A stretch of 41,910 nucleotides of DNA from IMG/VR virus record IMGVR_UViG_3300020202_000137, positions 1-41,910 of that record. The stretch is one strand, 5' to 3'. Position 1 is the stretch's first letter, and every line of letters starts with the position of its first letter. Source of the stretch: a virus. Below, in pieces: positions 7,343-14,198 of the stretch. The position numbers and the translations under genes are program-made. The notes under the pieces are model-generated. The model did no database searches, was not told the origin of the DNA, and saw only the letters and a list, made by a program, of their open reading frames with translations.

Positions 7343-7531
7343 TTACTTGGCGTCTCGCATTAGGAGGGAAATGAACTGCTCTGGCGTGAGGTTCTGCGAG
7401 TGGACTTCCTTGCCATCTTTGCTCACGCGCACCGCAATGGTGCGCTGGCCTTCGGTAAACACGGACACGCGGTATTCGCGGTGCTCGAATGAGAGCATGT
7501 CGAGCGGGACGGTGCGTTTGCTGGTTTTCAC
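7343..7531 (-). CDS. Small hypothetical protein
   Basis: Encodes 62 residues from GTG 7531 (KTSKRTVPLDML). The GTG is chosen over an ATG five codons upstream because a GGAGGG ribosome site lies just before the GTG, and because GTGA overlaps the upstream stop. The pattern of strands (YRVSVFTEGQRTIAVRVSKD) followed by a helix (LTPEQFISLLMRD) suggests a compact beta-beta-beta-alpha fold. No family is recognised. Confidence 0.65.
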   Translation of the reverse strand: MKTSKRTVPLDMLSFEHREYRVSVFTEGQRTIAVRVSKDGKEVHSQNLTPEQFISLLMRDAK

Positions 7532-7800
7532 GCGCCCTCCTTCCAATCTCCCTTGTCGAAATCATGCTCAAATAATCCAGCATCCGAACAGCCACACTCA
7601 CGAATGAATTGCGAGGCACTGGAAAGGTCACGCCGAAGCTCGCAAAACCCGGTTGGCCAGCGGTCATTCCGAATTTCGATGCTATATAAGAGCGGCCCCA
7701 ACCGCCGAACATTGGCGGTCGGTGTAGAGTAGCTCTGCGCTGGCGCAGGATTATCCAGCAATGCGTCTTCTCGTTCTTTAGTCATGGAATGGGTGTTCAT
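7528..7800 (-). CDS. Hypothetical protein
   Basis: Encodes 90 residues from ATG 7800 (MNTHSMTKERE), which overlaps the upstream stop as ATGA; a longer start would lie inside that gene. It contains GPLLYSIEIRNDRWPTGFCE and a C-terminal acidic stretch with DAGLFEHDFDKGDWKEG. The fold is probably alpha/beta. The family is not recognised. Confidence 0.6.
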   Translation of the reverse strand: MNTHSMTKEREDALLDNPAPAQSYSTPTANVRRLGPLLYSIEIRNDRWPTGFCELRRDLSSASQFIRECGCSDAGLFEHDFDKGDWKEGA

Positions 7801-8090
7801 TTCTTCAGCGTTAGGTAAAGCGCTTCGGCGAATTGACGGGTTGTGGTGTCGCCAATCAGGCAGACGCAGGTGATTTCCACGTCCCCATGTTTCGCCTCCT
7901 CCTGGATGTCCAATAGTCGGAACAGATGGCGCACCAACGCGATTTGCTGAGCGTGGCTGAGCGTCCGAACCACAGCTGCGCATGCGTTCAGGCAGCCGGT
8001 GTAGTTGGAACTCACCGAAAGGAACGGAAGCAACTCGTCGATGAGTTCATTCACCCTCTCGTCCGGCACGTCTTTTAGGTCGGTGGTCAT
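7797..8090 (-). CDS. Hypothetical helical protein
   Basis: Encodes 97 residues, mostly helical with conserved-looking hydrophobic spacing (VNELIDELLPFLSVSSN and QIALVRHLFRLLD). It is joined to both neighbours by ATGA overlaps. Three cysteines are spread through the chain and do not form an obvious metal site. The function is unknown. Confidence 0.62.
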   Translation of the reverse strand: MTTDLKDVPDERVNELIDELLPFLSVSSNYTGCLNACAAVVRTLSHAQQIALVRHLFRLLDIQEEAKHGDVEITCVCLIGDTTTRQFAEALYLTLKK

Positions 8091-8323
8091 ACCGGGTAGT
8101 CCGAAGGGTTTTGAGCATTCAGTTGAGCGCGCAGGGCTTCATATTCCCGGCGCTGGGAACGCTTGCGCTTGCCGTAATTCGCCGCGATCTCCTGCACGTA
8201 GTCGCGGGCCTGCGGAACGGTCATTCCAAGGGCATCGACGGCCAGCTTGATTGCCCGTAGGCGTTCGCCGCCATGGAAGAGGAAGCAGAGGCAGTATTGA
8301 ACGTTGTCATTGTCGGGCTTCAT
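8087..8323 (-). CDS. Hypothetical protein
   Basis: Encodes 78 residues. The first part (VQYCLCFLFHGGERLRAIKL) is hydrophobic. The second part is strongly basic (YGKRKRSQRREYEALRAQL) and helical. It starts 4 bases after the upstream gene ends and couples to the next by ATGA. The basic helix may contact nucleic acid. No family is recognised. Confidence 0.6.
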   Translation of the reverse strand: MKPDNDNVQYCLCFLFHGGERLRAIKLAVDALGMTVPQARDYVQEIAANYGKRKRSQRREYEALRAQLNAQNPSDYPV

Positions 8324-8327
8324 AGGG

Positions 8328-8561
8328 TTAGCCTTTGCTTTGGCCGGTGACGATCTCCTCGATAAGCCCGTCGATTACCGGAATTGCCTGTTGCAACCGC
8401 GAATCCTCTTTATTCTCCTCCAGTATTCGCAGGAAGAATCTGGAATATATGCGGTCACTGAGGATGTTGGTTTCGTCGCAGCCCGGATAACCGAACTCGC
8501 GAAGATTGCGCACCCCACCCTGAATGAGCTTGGCGCGTAGTTGGTCAGTAAGCGATGGCAT
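8328..8561 (-). CDS. Hypothetical protein
   Basis: Encodes 77 residues opening MPSLTDQLRAKLIQGGVRNL. It is helical and mixed in charge, with a central FGYPGCDETNILSDRIYSRF segment. It overlaps the upstream gene by 17 bases. The repeated pattern of L..L..I with acidic residues at the C-terminus suggests a helix bundle. The function is unknown. Confidence 0.6.
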   Translation of the reverse strand: MPSLTDQLRAKLIQGGVRNLREFGYPGCDETNILSDRIYSRFFLRILEENKEDSRLQQAIPVIDGLIEEIVTGQSKG

Positions 8562-9003
8562 TTGTGCGGGATGTGTCGAGGGCTTCGCGGATCGTCGGGT
8601 CGTGCACTACCTTCCCGCCGTCTACCGCCACGCTCCATAGTCCGCGGTCTTGAACGTAAAAGAGAATGGCCTTACTGGATTCCAGCCAATCCAGCCGCTC
8701 CTTCTCCTTCCGCAGTTCCGCGTTCTCCGTCACCAGCCGCTCCTTCTCCTTCTTTTGGTCAAGTGCTTCCTGCTTCCACTCTTTCAAGCCTTCCTTAAAC
8801 CGCTCCTTCTCCTTCGTCTCGGCTTCTAGCGCGTCGGCGAGCAAAGGGGAGGTGTCTGCGAGTTCCCATCCCATGGAGCTTTTCATCGCTCCCGTGCGGG
8901 CGGATTCGAGCGCAACTTTCTTCTCCCGCACCTCCGCAATCAGCTTCTCGTTGGCGGATTGGCTCTTTGTTTCGCCGCCGTTCGGCTCGGGGTTGGGGTG
9001 CAT
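8545..9003 (-). CDS. Coiled-coil hypothetical protein
   Basis: Encodes 152 residues. Residues 15-110 are a long Lys/Glu-rich coiled coil (for example KEWKQEALDQKKEKERLV). A small globular end follows (ILFYVQDRGLWSVAVDGG), with an aspartate-rich tail. This is the second long coiled-coil protein in the early operon besides the one at 5250-5678. Role unknown; a scaffold or interaction protein is likely. Confidence 0.62.
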   Translation of the reverse strand: MHPNPEPNGGETKSQSANEKLIAEVREKKVALESARTGAMKSSMGWELADTSPLLADALEAETKEKERFKEGLKEWKQEALDQKKEKERLVTENAELRKEKERLDWLESSKAILFYVQDRGLWSVAVDGGKVVHDPTIREALDTSRTNAIAY

Positions 9004-9005
9004 GG

Positions 9006-9413
9006 CTAGGCGAAAAGCCCCTCCGGTTGAGATTCGATGATGTCGGCGATATTCTCGAACGACTTCCCCCGGTCATTGAGGTCGGCCAGTGATGATGTGA
9101 GCCCGTTTTTGTTGACGTATTCACCAAGGTTATCCCGCAGTCCGAGCCACTCGCGCACTTTCCCTGGGACAATACCGCGATTTCCACCGTATTCGACGTA
9201 GTTGCCGCCATCAGACCGAACGGCGGTTCTGAGCTTGTTGCCACTTCTGATGAACAACTCACATGCTACACCGAGACAGCAAAACTCCCGCTCCTCGCCG
9301 TAGAGTTGGCAGAGATAGTCTCGCCCCTGCTTATACTTCCCGCTTCGGAGTGCTTTGACCCACTTGCGGGCGTTTGGATTCAGCTTCGGTTTGGATGATT
9401 TCTTGGCAGGCAT
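9006..9413 (-). CDS. Conserved phage protein with FCCLGVACEL motif
   Basis: Encodes 135 residues from ATG 9413, which is preceded by an AAGGAGAC ribosome site. A Lys-rich start (MPAKKSSKPKLN) leads into WVKALRSGKYKQGRDYLCQL and the FCCLGVACELF motif. The chain ends with SSLADLNDRGKSFENIADII, a segment familiar from a widespread family of small phage proteins of unknown function. The length is typical. A longer in-frame start lies inside the neighbour and is rejected. Confidence 0.7.
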   Translation of the reverse strand: MPAKKSSKPKLNPNARKWVKALRSGKYKQGRDYLCQLYGEEREFCCLGVACELFIRSGNKLRTAVRSDGGNYVEYGGNRGIVPGKVREWLGLRDNLGEYVNKNGLTSSLADLNDRGKSFENIADIIESQPEGLFA

Positions 9414-9438
9414 ATTCGTCTCCTTCGTTGCTCGGGGA

Positions 9439-9876
9439 TCAGGCGGGGCGGGCGGGTTCCTCGATGTCGTCCACTTGCGAGAGGAACGATTCGAGCATGT
9501 CGGCGACTTCGGTGGGGGAAGCGTTGGAGTCCATTTTTCCCAACGCGAGCCCGAGCCTACCGAGGCTATATTGGCAACGCGGTGTAAACAGGGCCTCCGA
9601 AGTGACGTAGGAAACTTGAAAAACCTCCTCACCGATTTCCTCGAAGAAAGGAGCGCCCCCTTTCGACCGGAGTCCATCACCAGCGTTGTCCTCATACTGG
9701 ACCAGTTCCGGAAACATGATTGGCGTGTGACCGATGACGCAGCCAATCGTGCCGCATCCACGACCAGCCTTGATGACGGACCCAAAGCAGAACCGCTCCG
9801 GCGGCAACTCCCGCAGATACGCAATCATCCGCTGCATCCGCTCGCGGCCTAGTTTGGTGATTAGTTTCGGTTTCAT
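9439..9876 (-). CDS. Conserved phage protein with CGTIGCVIGH motif
   Basis: Encodes 145 residues. The motif RGCGTIGCVIGHTPIMFP places two Cys and a His close together, as in small phage proteins that share a C-x-x-G-H pattern. The gene at 14195-14509 has a related CALGHC motif and may be a distant relative. The motif may bind a metal. The function is unknown. The start overlaps nothing upstream except by ATGA with the next gene's stop. Confidence 0.65.
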   Translation of the reverse strand: MKPKLITKLGRERMQRMIAYLRELPPERFCFGSVIKAGRGCGTIGCVIGHTPIMFPELVQYEDNAGDGLRSKGGAPFFEEIGEEVFQVSYVTSEALFTPRCQYSLGRLGLALGKMDSNASPTEVADMLESFLSQVDDIEEPARPA

Positions 9877-10127
9877 GGCTGCTTGGAACGCGCTTCGAGC
9901 ATTGCGTCCGCGATGCGGTAGTAGAGCTTGCTGAGTTCAAGAAGGCGCTCGTCACTATCCTCGCTCATCACGGTGTGGTAGCCCTCCGCTTGGGATGCCA
10001 TGTCGCCCTGCATCGCTTTCGCGGCGAAGTAGTCGCGGAGGCTCATGCCCTGAGTGCGGACGGTCAGCGTTCCCATGTCGTCAATGGTCTGCGGAAATGC
10101 TGGTGGATTTTCGGGTTTCTCGTTCAT
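9873..10127 (-). CDS. Conserved phage protein of the MSLRDYFAAKAMQ type
   Basis: Encodes 84 residues with GMSLRDYFAAKAMQGDMA at about 27-44, a sequence very common in small proteins of tailed phages and prophages. These proteins have no established function. The rest is helical and acidic. It is coupled to the neighbours by ATGA overlaps on both sides. The length matches the family. Confidence 0.78.
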   Translation of the reverse strand: MNEKPENPPAFPQTIDDMGTLTVRTQGMSLRDYFAAKAMQGDMASQAEGYHTVMSEDSDERLLELSKLYYRIADAMLEARSKQP

Positions 10128-10255
10128 CGGTGTTCGGGTTCGTCTTCGGTCAATGATTTCAGGTATTCGGCTCGCTCCTCAGCCTCCGCTTCAGCCGCCA
10201 CCTTCTCCTCAAGCCATTCGCGGTAGCATTCGTAGTCTCGGACGCTGGCGCTCAC
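10124..10255 (-). CDS. Very small acidic helical protein
   Basis: A short frame of 43 residues from GTG 10255. Its stop overlaps the next ATG as ATGA, and its GTG overlaps the stop of the upstream gene as GTGA. It is rich in Glu and Ala (EEKVAAEAEAEERAEYL), so probably one long helix. The stop/start overlaps on both sides are the main reason to call it a gene. No family is recognised. Confidence 0.55.
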   Translation of the reverse strand: MSASVRDYECYREWLEEKVAAEAEAEERAEYLKSLTEDEPEHR

Positions 10256-10380
10256 GGGCGGCGCAGCCAGGAAACTAGGCCAGCAACTGCGATCGATGCC
10301 GCGCAGAACGCGACAGGCAGCAGCACGCGGTAAAGGCGTCGATGGTTCCAGGCGTAGGATTGTGGTCTGTGAGGGTTCAT
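10252..10380 (-). CDS. Very small single-span membrane protein
   Basis: A 42-residue frame from ATG 10380, ending in a TGA that overlaps the next gene's GTG. A basic N-terminus (MNPHRPQSYAWNHRRLYR) precedes a hydrophobic span at about residues 19-38, then WLRRP. This is the layout of a small inner-membrane protein. The ATG overlaps the upstream stop as ATGA. It sits in the early operon, far from the lysis genes, so a holin role is unlikely. A superinfection or membrane-effector role is only a guess. Confidence 0.58.
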   Translation of the reverse strand: MNPHRPQSYAWNHRRLYRVLLPVAFCAASIAVAGLVSWLRRP

Positions 10381-10715
10381 GGGTTTCCGGGTTCGATGTT
10401 CACTTCACGCAAAGTCCAAACCTTCCGCTGGCCGCGCGGACCTCGCTTCGCCCAGCCGTGCACCACGATGGGATTGCCGGCTGCCAACACGATGCCAGCT
10501 GCGGCTGTCTCACGGATCTTCTTCACGCGGCTCGACCCGCTTCCACTAGTCGTCTGCACGTAGAGCGTGCCTCGGAACGAGGGCTTCACGCATAGCAGGT
10601 CGGCGAATCCGAACGCGTCCTTGCGGCGTTTGCTGAATGGGCACCAATGCTCAGCTTTCCAGACGGTCCAGCCCTGCGCCTTGAGGTATTCGATACTGCG
10701 CTGCGTAGGGCTCAT
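10377..10715 (-). CDS. Restriction-endonuclease-fold (PD-(D/E)xK-like) protein
   Basis: Encodes 112 residues. The pattern FGFADLLCV followed by LYVQTTSGSG and VVHGWAKRG matches a common phage family with the restriction-endonuclease or Holliday-resolvase-like fold. The aspartate of FGFAD fits the acidic position. The expected Glu of the E-x-K is Gln in YVQTT, as in much of this family, so catalysis is uncertain. The length is typical. It lies next to the recombination genes. A resolvase or nuclease accessory is likely. Confidence 0.65.
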   Translation of the reverse strand: MSPTQRSIEYLKAQGWTVWKAEHWCPFSKRRKDAFGFADLLCVKPSFRGTLYVQTTSGSGSSRVKKIRETAAAGIVLAAGNPIVVHGWAKRGPRGQRKVWTLREVNIEPGNP

Positions 10716-11122
10716 ACCGGCTGCTCCTTCCTCTGGCGTGTGCCAGTTCCTTCACACGTTGGGCACTGACGCCATTCGGTGCCAGTGGTGTGACTCCACC
10801 GCACGAATCGCCGACCTCTTCCTTCGCAAGGCAGGCATTTTCCAGTGCGTTCAGACCACGCTAACGCCCATGCCTCGTGTTCAGCGGGCGCGCATGTAAA
10901 CACTCGCACAGTGGAAGGATCCTTTTTCCGCCAGTTCCGTGCCGTCCCGGCATTAGGACCGCGCGTCTTGAGTGGAGCCACTGCGCCTTCCACCTTGTAG
11001 TAAAGAGGCTCCCCACGTGCGAGGCGTTCAGCGGGACCAGCCTCCCAGTGATATACGTGCCACTCGTCCGGCATCCGAAGAAACTCGCGAGCATGAATCT
11101 CAAGCATCGAAATGCTGCTCAC
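10712..11122 (-). CDS. Protein with DnaJ-type zinc finger
   Basis: Encodes 136 residues. The C-terminal third carries two C-x-x-C-x-G-x-G motifs (C96/C99 as CLPCEGRG and C120/C123 as CPTCEGTG), the repeat of the DnaJ zinc-binding region. The rest is charged with Trp and Tyr clusters near the start. It lacks a J domain, so it is not a chaperone partner of DnaK by itself. The portal protein carries the same finger type. It may bind DNA, RNA or protein. The ATG couples to the upstream gene by ATGA. Confidence 0.65.
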   Translation of the reverse strand: MSSISMLEIHAREFLRMPDEWHVYHWEAGPAERLARGEPLYYKVEGAVAPLKTRGPNAGTARNWRKKDPSTVRVFTCAPAEHEAWALAWSERTGKCLPCEGRGRRFVRWSHTTGTEWRQCPTCEGTGTRQRKEQPV

Positions 11123-11304
11123 GACCGCACCTCCTTCCGCATGAACCGAAACGGGACGTGAACGGCTTCGAGCGAGCGGACTACCTTCGCGGTCGCCTGG
11201 ATGTCCGATTCGCTGGCCTGCGCTTCAACCTGCGCCGCCAGCTTCCGCCGGTATCTCTCCAGCGGGCTCGGTTGCGAGTGTGAGTTTCTGAGGATGGTTT
11301 GCAT
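11119..11304 (-). CDS. Small basic helical protein
   Basis: Encodes 61 residues from ATG 11304 (MQTILRNSHSQ). A longer in-frame start overlaps the exonuclease gene fully and is rejected. The chain is Arg/Lys-rich with a probable helix over ERYRRKLAAQVEAQASESDI. Position next to the exonuclease suggests a recombination accessory, but the sequence itself gives no further support. Confidence 0.6.
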   Translation of the reverse strand: MQTILRNSHSQPSPLERYRRKLAAQVEAQASESDIQATAKVVRSLEAVHVPFRFMRKEVRS

Positions 11305-11306
11305 GG

Positions 11307-11936
11307 TTAGGCGGCGAGTTGGCTGGGCTTGATCCGCTCGAGCGCGGCGTCGAAATCGCGGTAGAACTTCGTGAGGCAGTGCCCGATCTTCTCCATCCAT
11401 TGCTCATCCCTCTTGATGACGATGTGGAACGGTGGGAGATTCCGGCAGTAGGACATGAAATGCCACTCCGCGCGGCCGGTGACGTAGAGGCTTCCGTGAA
11501 CCTGGCACCAATAGTCCGCTGGCAGAACGCCGCTCAGTAGATACTTGATGTGCGTCTCCGGATTCGGACACTTGATTTCCAGTCCGGAGTCCTCACCAAT
11601 CAACGCGTCAGGAGAGCATCCGCAGCGGCCATCGTCACCGACCACGAAGCCGACTCGATGGGTCTCTAGGTCGAACTCCAGCTCGAAGAACGGGATGGCC
11701 TCTTCCTCCATCACGATGCCCTGTTCCGTGGCGCGGCTAGTGAAGCCCGGGAGCGGTCCCCACGTCACCTCGGCGAGCTTCTTCGCAAGGTAGGTCTTCG
11801 GCATCTCACCCGAGCGCGGCTCGAAGCTGTTCGTCATGAAGTCAGCGAACCCACTTGCGGTTGGCCGGCCAAGGTGAAGCCGCATCCATTCGCTCGAGCC
11901 CTGCTCGGCTTCGTCCTCGGTGTAGATCTTAGGCAC
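11307..11936 (-). CDS. YqaJ-type phage exonuclease
   Basis: Encodes 209 residues of the YqaJ/lambda-exonuclease fold, which chews one strand at double-strand ends to give 3' overhangs for annealing. The family's acidic site is visible as CSPDAL with Asp110 and LEIKCP with Glu120 and Lys122. An upstream Glu (EEEAIPFFE) probably completes the site, and WCQVHGSLYV follows. The length is usual. It is directly downstream of erf, overlapping by 8 bases, and both follow ssb, giving a complete single-strand annealing recombination set. Confidence 0.9.
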   Translation of the reverse strand: MPKIYTEDEAEQGSSEWMRLHLGRPTASGFADFMTNSFEPRSGEMPKTYLAKKLAEVTWGPLPGFTSRATEQGIVMEEEAIPFFELEFDLETHRVGFVVGDDGRCGCSPDALIGEDSGLEIKCPNPETHIKYLLSGVLPADYWCQVHGSLYVTGRAEWHFMSYCRNLPPFHIVIKRDEQWMEKIGHCLTKFYRDFDAALERIKPSQLAA

Positions 11937-12666
11937 GCGCCTTAGCCTCCCGTTCCTTCAGTTTCGCGTCGGCCATGGCGTATTTGCTCGCCGGGATCTC
12001 ATCGAAGCCATTCACGCCCAGCCACCGGCAGAACTTCGCCATATCGATTGGGGGCACCATGTTCTCGCAGCGGAGCCGCAAGTCGGCGGCTTGCTCCTTT
12101 GTGATGGCCTGCTCTGCGTCCCCGTCGCGCCCGTCTGAGTCTTGCTCGATAACGATATTCAGCGCGCCGCAGAGGGCGAACCGCTTTGCGTAGGTAGTCG
12201 CAGCACCGTCGCCTTGGGCCTCAGACGCCCCTGGAGGGCCGCCGCCTGGACGACAGGAAAACTTATTCGACCGGCTATGTCCGCTAATGTGCGACAGCGT
12301 GCAAATCACGTGCACTCGCCCGTCCTTGAAGTCGGTATCGAACGAGACAGCAAATCCGTTCGTCGCGAGGAGCGGCTGCACCTTGCGCATGATCTCCTCG
12401 TATGGTGCGTAACTGTATTTGACGTTCCCGTGCTTATCCGGAACCGCCTTGCTCGCGACGATCTTCGGCGTCTCGGTTTGGACGCGAGCGAACGCGATGT
12501 TAAAGTCACGTTCCGCTGCGCGCTCTTCCTCGCGCTCCTTCAAAGCACAAAGCCGTTCCAGGACCTCGATATTTTCTTTTGGCGAGCCTGATTGGAGAAC
12601 GGTCGCAATAAGCTGCGCCGTGCTTGGCGGCGCGTCGGTTGTCGTAAGTTGATGTTCGGTAGTCAT
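11929..12666 (-). CDS. erf: Erf-family single-strand annealing protein
   Basis: Encodes 245 residues of the Erf family, named after the P22 protein that anneals single strands during recombination and genome circularisation. The core region has KYSYAPYEEIMRKVQPLL, TLSHISGHS and TYAKRFALCGALNI, all hallmarks of the family. The N-terminal part is helical and charged, and the C-terminal part is likely flexible. It lies between ssb and the YqaJ exonuclease, as expected for a partner set. The length is similar to other Erf proteins. Confidence 0.9.
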   Translation of the reverse strand: MTTEHQLTTTDAPPSTAQLIATVLQSGSPKENIEVLERLCALKEREEERAAERDFNIAFARVQTETPKIVASKAVPDKHGNVKYSYAPYEEIMRKVQPLLATNGFAVSFDTDFKDGRVHVICTLSHISGHSRSNKFSCRPGGGPPGASEAQGDGAATTYAKRFALCGALNIVIEQDSDGRDGDAEQAITKEQAADLRLRCENMVPPIDMAKFCRWLGVNGFDEIPASKYAMADAKLKEREAKARA

Positions 12667-12669
12667 AGA

Positions 12670-13110
12670 TCAGAACGGAATATCGTCCGGCGCGGCGTCG
12701 AGGTCGGGGTCTGCTTGCGGTCGCGGGGGGGCTTTCGGCTGCGGCTTCGGCTGTTGCGGCGACGACGGCCGGTCATCCCTCCCGCCAAGAAGCTGCATGG
12801 AGTCGGCGACAACCTTCATCTTCGACCGCTTGGCTCCGGATTGTTTGTCGTCCCAGGTTTCCAGCTTCAGCCGCCCCTCGATAAAGACCGGCTTTCCCTT
12901 CTTCACATATTCGCCGATGATCTCGGCGAGTCGGCCCCATGCCTCGATGTCCACGAAGGTGACCTCTTCGCGCTTCTCGCCGGCTTCGGTCTTGTAGCTG
13001 TGGTTGATGGCGAGACCGAACTGGCAGACCGCCTTTCCGCTTGGGATGTATTTGATTTCCGGCTCTCGGGTGCAGTTTCCGATGAGCATTACGCAATTGA
13101 GGTTTGGCAT
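12670..13110 (-). CDS. ssb: Single-stranded DNA-binding protein
   Basis: Encodes 146 residues. The OB-fold begins at MPNLNCVMLIGNCTREPEIK and includes VTFVDIEAWGRLAEI and KGKPVFIEGRLKLETW, the classic bacterial SSB pattern. After residue 110 a Pro/Gln/Lys-rich tail ends in DDIPF, the conserved tip that binds partner proteins. It coats single strands during replication and recombination. The style of the OB fold and the DDIPF tip is like many GC-rich Gram-negative bacteria. It is the first gene of the recombination set. Confidence 0.95.
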   Translation of the reverse strand: MPNLNCVMLIGNCTREPEIKYIPSGKAVCQFGLAINHSYKTEAGEKREEVTFVDIEAWGRLAEIIGEYVKKGKPVFIEGRLKLETWDDKQSGAKRSKMKVVADSMQLLGGRDDRPSSPQQPKPQPKAPPRPQADPDLDAAPDDIPF

Positions 13111-13130
13111 GATAAAGGTGCTGACTGAAA

Positions 13131-13220
13131 CTAGTTGTGGCTGAAGAACACGCGGTGGATGAAGACTCCGCGGACCACTTGCCGGTTGATGAGTCGGTAG
13201 CCGGTGATTGCGGTCTTCAT
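13131..13220 (-). CDS. Very small protein
   Basis: A 29-residue frame from ATG 13220 whose ATG overlaps the upstream stop as ATGA. The peptide is basic with hydrophobic runs (VVRGVFIHRVFFSHN). The stop lies 20 bases upstream of ssb. The overlap is the only positive support, so it is a candidate and not certain. Confidence 0.4.
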   Translation of the reverse strand: MKTAITGYRLINRQVVRGVFIHRVFFSHN

Positions 13221-13468
13221 GCGATTAGCAGCGCGGCCTTCTGCTCAAGCGCCGCGAGCATGTTCTCGACGGCTTCCTCGATCGTGCGGCCCGTCGTCAT
13301 GGCTGGCTTGCCCTTGAGAATCCCATGGCAAAAGATAGTCACGGAGTGCGTCATAATAGGCGGGAGTCCGTATCGAGCTTGCGATGTCGCGCGGTCTTCG
13401 ATGTGAACCGCGTAGCTGTAAGCCGGGTTGGCTGCCGCCAGGGCGTCTAGAGCTGCTTGCGTGGTCAT
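13217..13468 (-). CDS. Hypothetical protein
   Basis: Encodes 83 residues opening MTTQAALDALAAANPAYSYAV. Two strands (YAVHIEDRAT and THSVTIFCHG) and C-terminal helices (TIEEAVENMLAALEQKAALL) suggest a small alpha/beta fold. It is preceded by an 87-base gap holding a stable hairpin, unusual for this operon. The family is not recognised. Confidence 0.6.
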   Translation of the reverse strand: MTTQAALDALAAANPAYSYAVHIEDRATSQARYGLPPIMTHSVTIFCHGILKGKPAMTTGRTIEEAVENMLAALEQKAALLIA

Positions 13469-13504
13469 TTGATTCGTGGGTTCTGAGTTTGCTTTTCACA
13501 GGGC

Positions 13505-13539
13505 GCACCGCCGGGTCCGTGACCCTCCCCGGTCGGTGC
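13505..13539. other. Hairpin-forming leader between early genes
   Basis: The bases GCACCG (13505-13510) and CGGTGC (13534-13539) can pair around an inner GGGTC/GACCC pair (13513-13517 with 13521-13525). A competing inner pairing (CCGGG with CCCGG) is also possible. The element sits in one of the few gaps of the operon, upstream of the gene at 13217-13468. No T-run follows on either strand, so a simple terminator is unlikely. A transcript-level structure is possible. Confidence 0.35.
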
Positions 13540-13555
13540 AACCCATGCCTGAAAG

Positions 13556-13965
13556 TTAGTCTCCTCCACCTCCGCAGCATCCGCCGCTGTCGCCGGATGA
13601 TCCGGAGTCAGAGCTTGAGCCGGAGTCACTGGAACTGCTGCCGCTGTCCGAATATGGGCTTGAGCACGAATAGCTGTCGCCCGAAGGAGCAGAGGGCGTT
13701 GGATCTGGAGTCGGCTGCGATGCAGGCTCGGAATAAGACGTGTGCGAGTGATACATCGGGTTCAGCGGATTGGCAGGATGAAGCGGGTTGCTCATCCAGC
13801 AGTCGTTTGAACCAACAGCGCCAGATGAAGAGTCATCGCGGCGAGTGCGGTCATAGCGAGCGGCCGGAGGATTGCGCTTGAGGGCCGGATAAGGCTCGGT
13901 GCGCTCCATCGTGATGCGTTTATTTCGGCGGAAGCCGAGCAGGGATGCGAGGTAGCTAAACATAG
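13556..13965 (-). CDS. Protein with Ser/Gly/Cys low-complexity tail
   Basis: Encodes 136 residues from ATG 13965 (MFSYLASLLGFRRNKR). A short hydrophobic start with a basic end precedes a charged middle. The last 60 residues are rich in Ser, Asp and Gly with repeats of SDSG and end in GCCGGGGD. Such tails are often surface-exposed or metal-binding. A longer in-frame start overlaps the upstream gene and is rejected. No family is recognised. Confidence 0.5.
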
Positions 13966-13967
13966 AG

Positions 13968-14198
13968 TTAGAAATGGGTGCGAGCGGGCCGGGCGCTACT
14001 CCGGCGTGGCTCTGTGACCGAATACGGCGCATTGCTGGGCATTACTGCCCTCTGGAGTCCAGACGTGCGCGGTTTCGGAATGAGGAGTGAAGGGTCATCG
14101 CATTTCTGCTCGCCTGCGGGTCTGCTTTCCCCGCCTCCGCTCGCATTTATTGAAATCTTCGCCACGCGCTCAGCCCCAACACGGATATGCCGAATCAT
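13968..14198 (-). CDS. Small basic hypothetical protein
   Basis: Encodes 76 residues (MIRHIRVGAERVAKISINAS...). The start overlaps the upstream stop as ATGA, and the stop lies 2 bases before the next start. It is Arg/Pro/Ser-rich and looks disordered after residue 20. The amino acid make-up is poor, so coding is less certain than for neighbours. Confidence 0.4.
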   Translation of the reverse strand: MIRHIRVGAERVAKISINASGGGESRPAGEQKCDDPSLLIPKPRTSGLQRAVMPSNAPYSVTEPRRSSARPARTHF

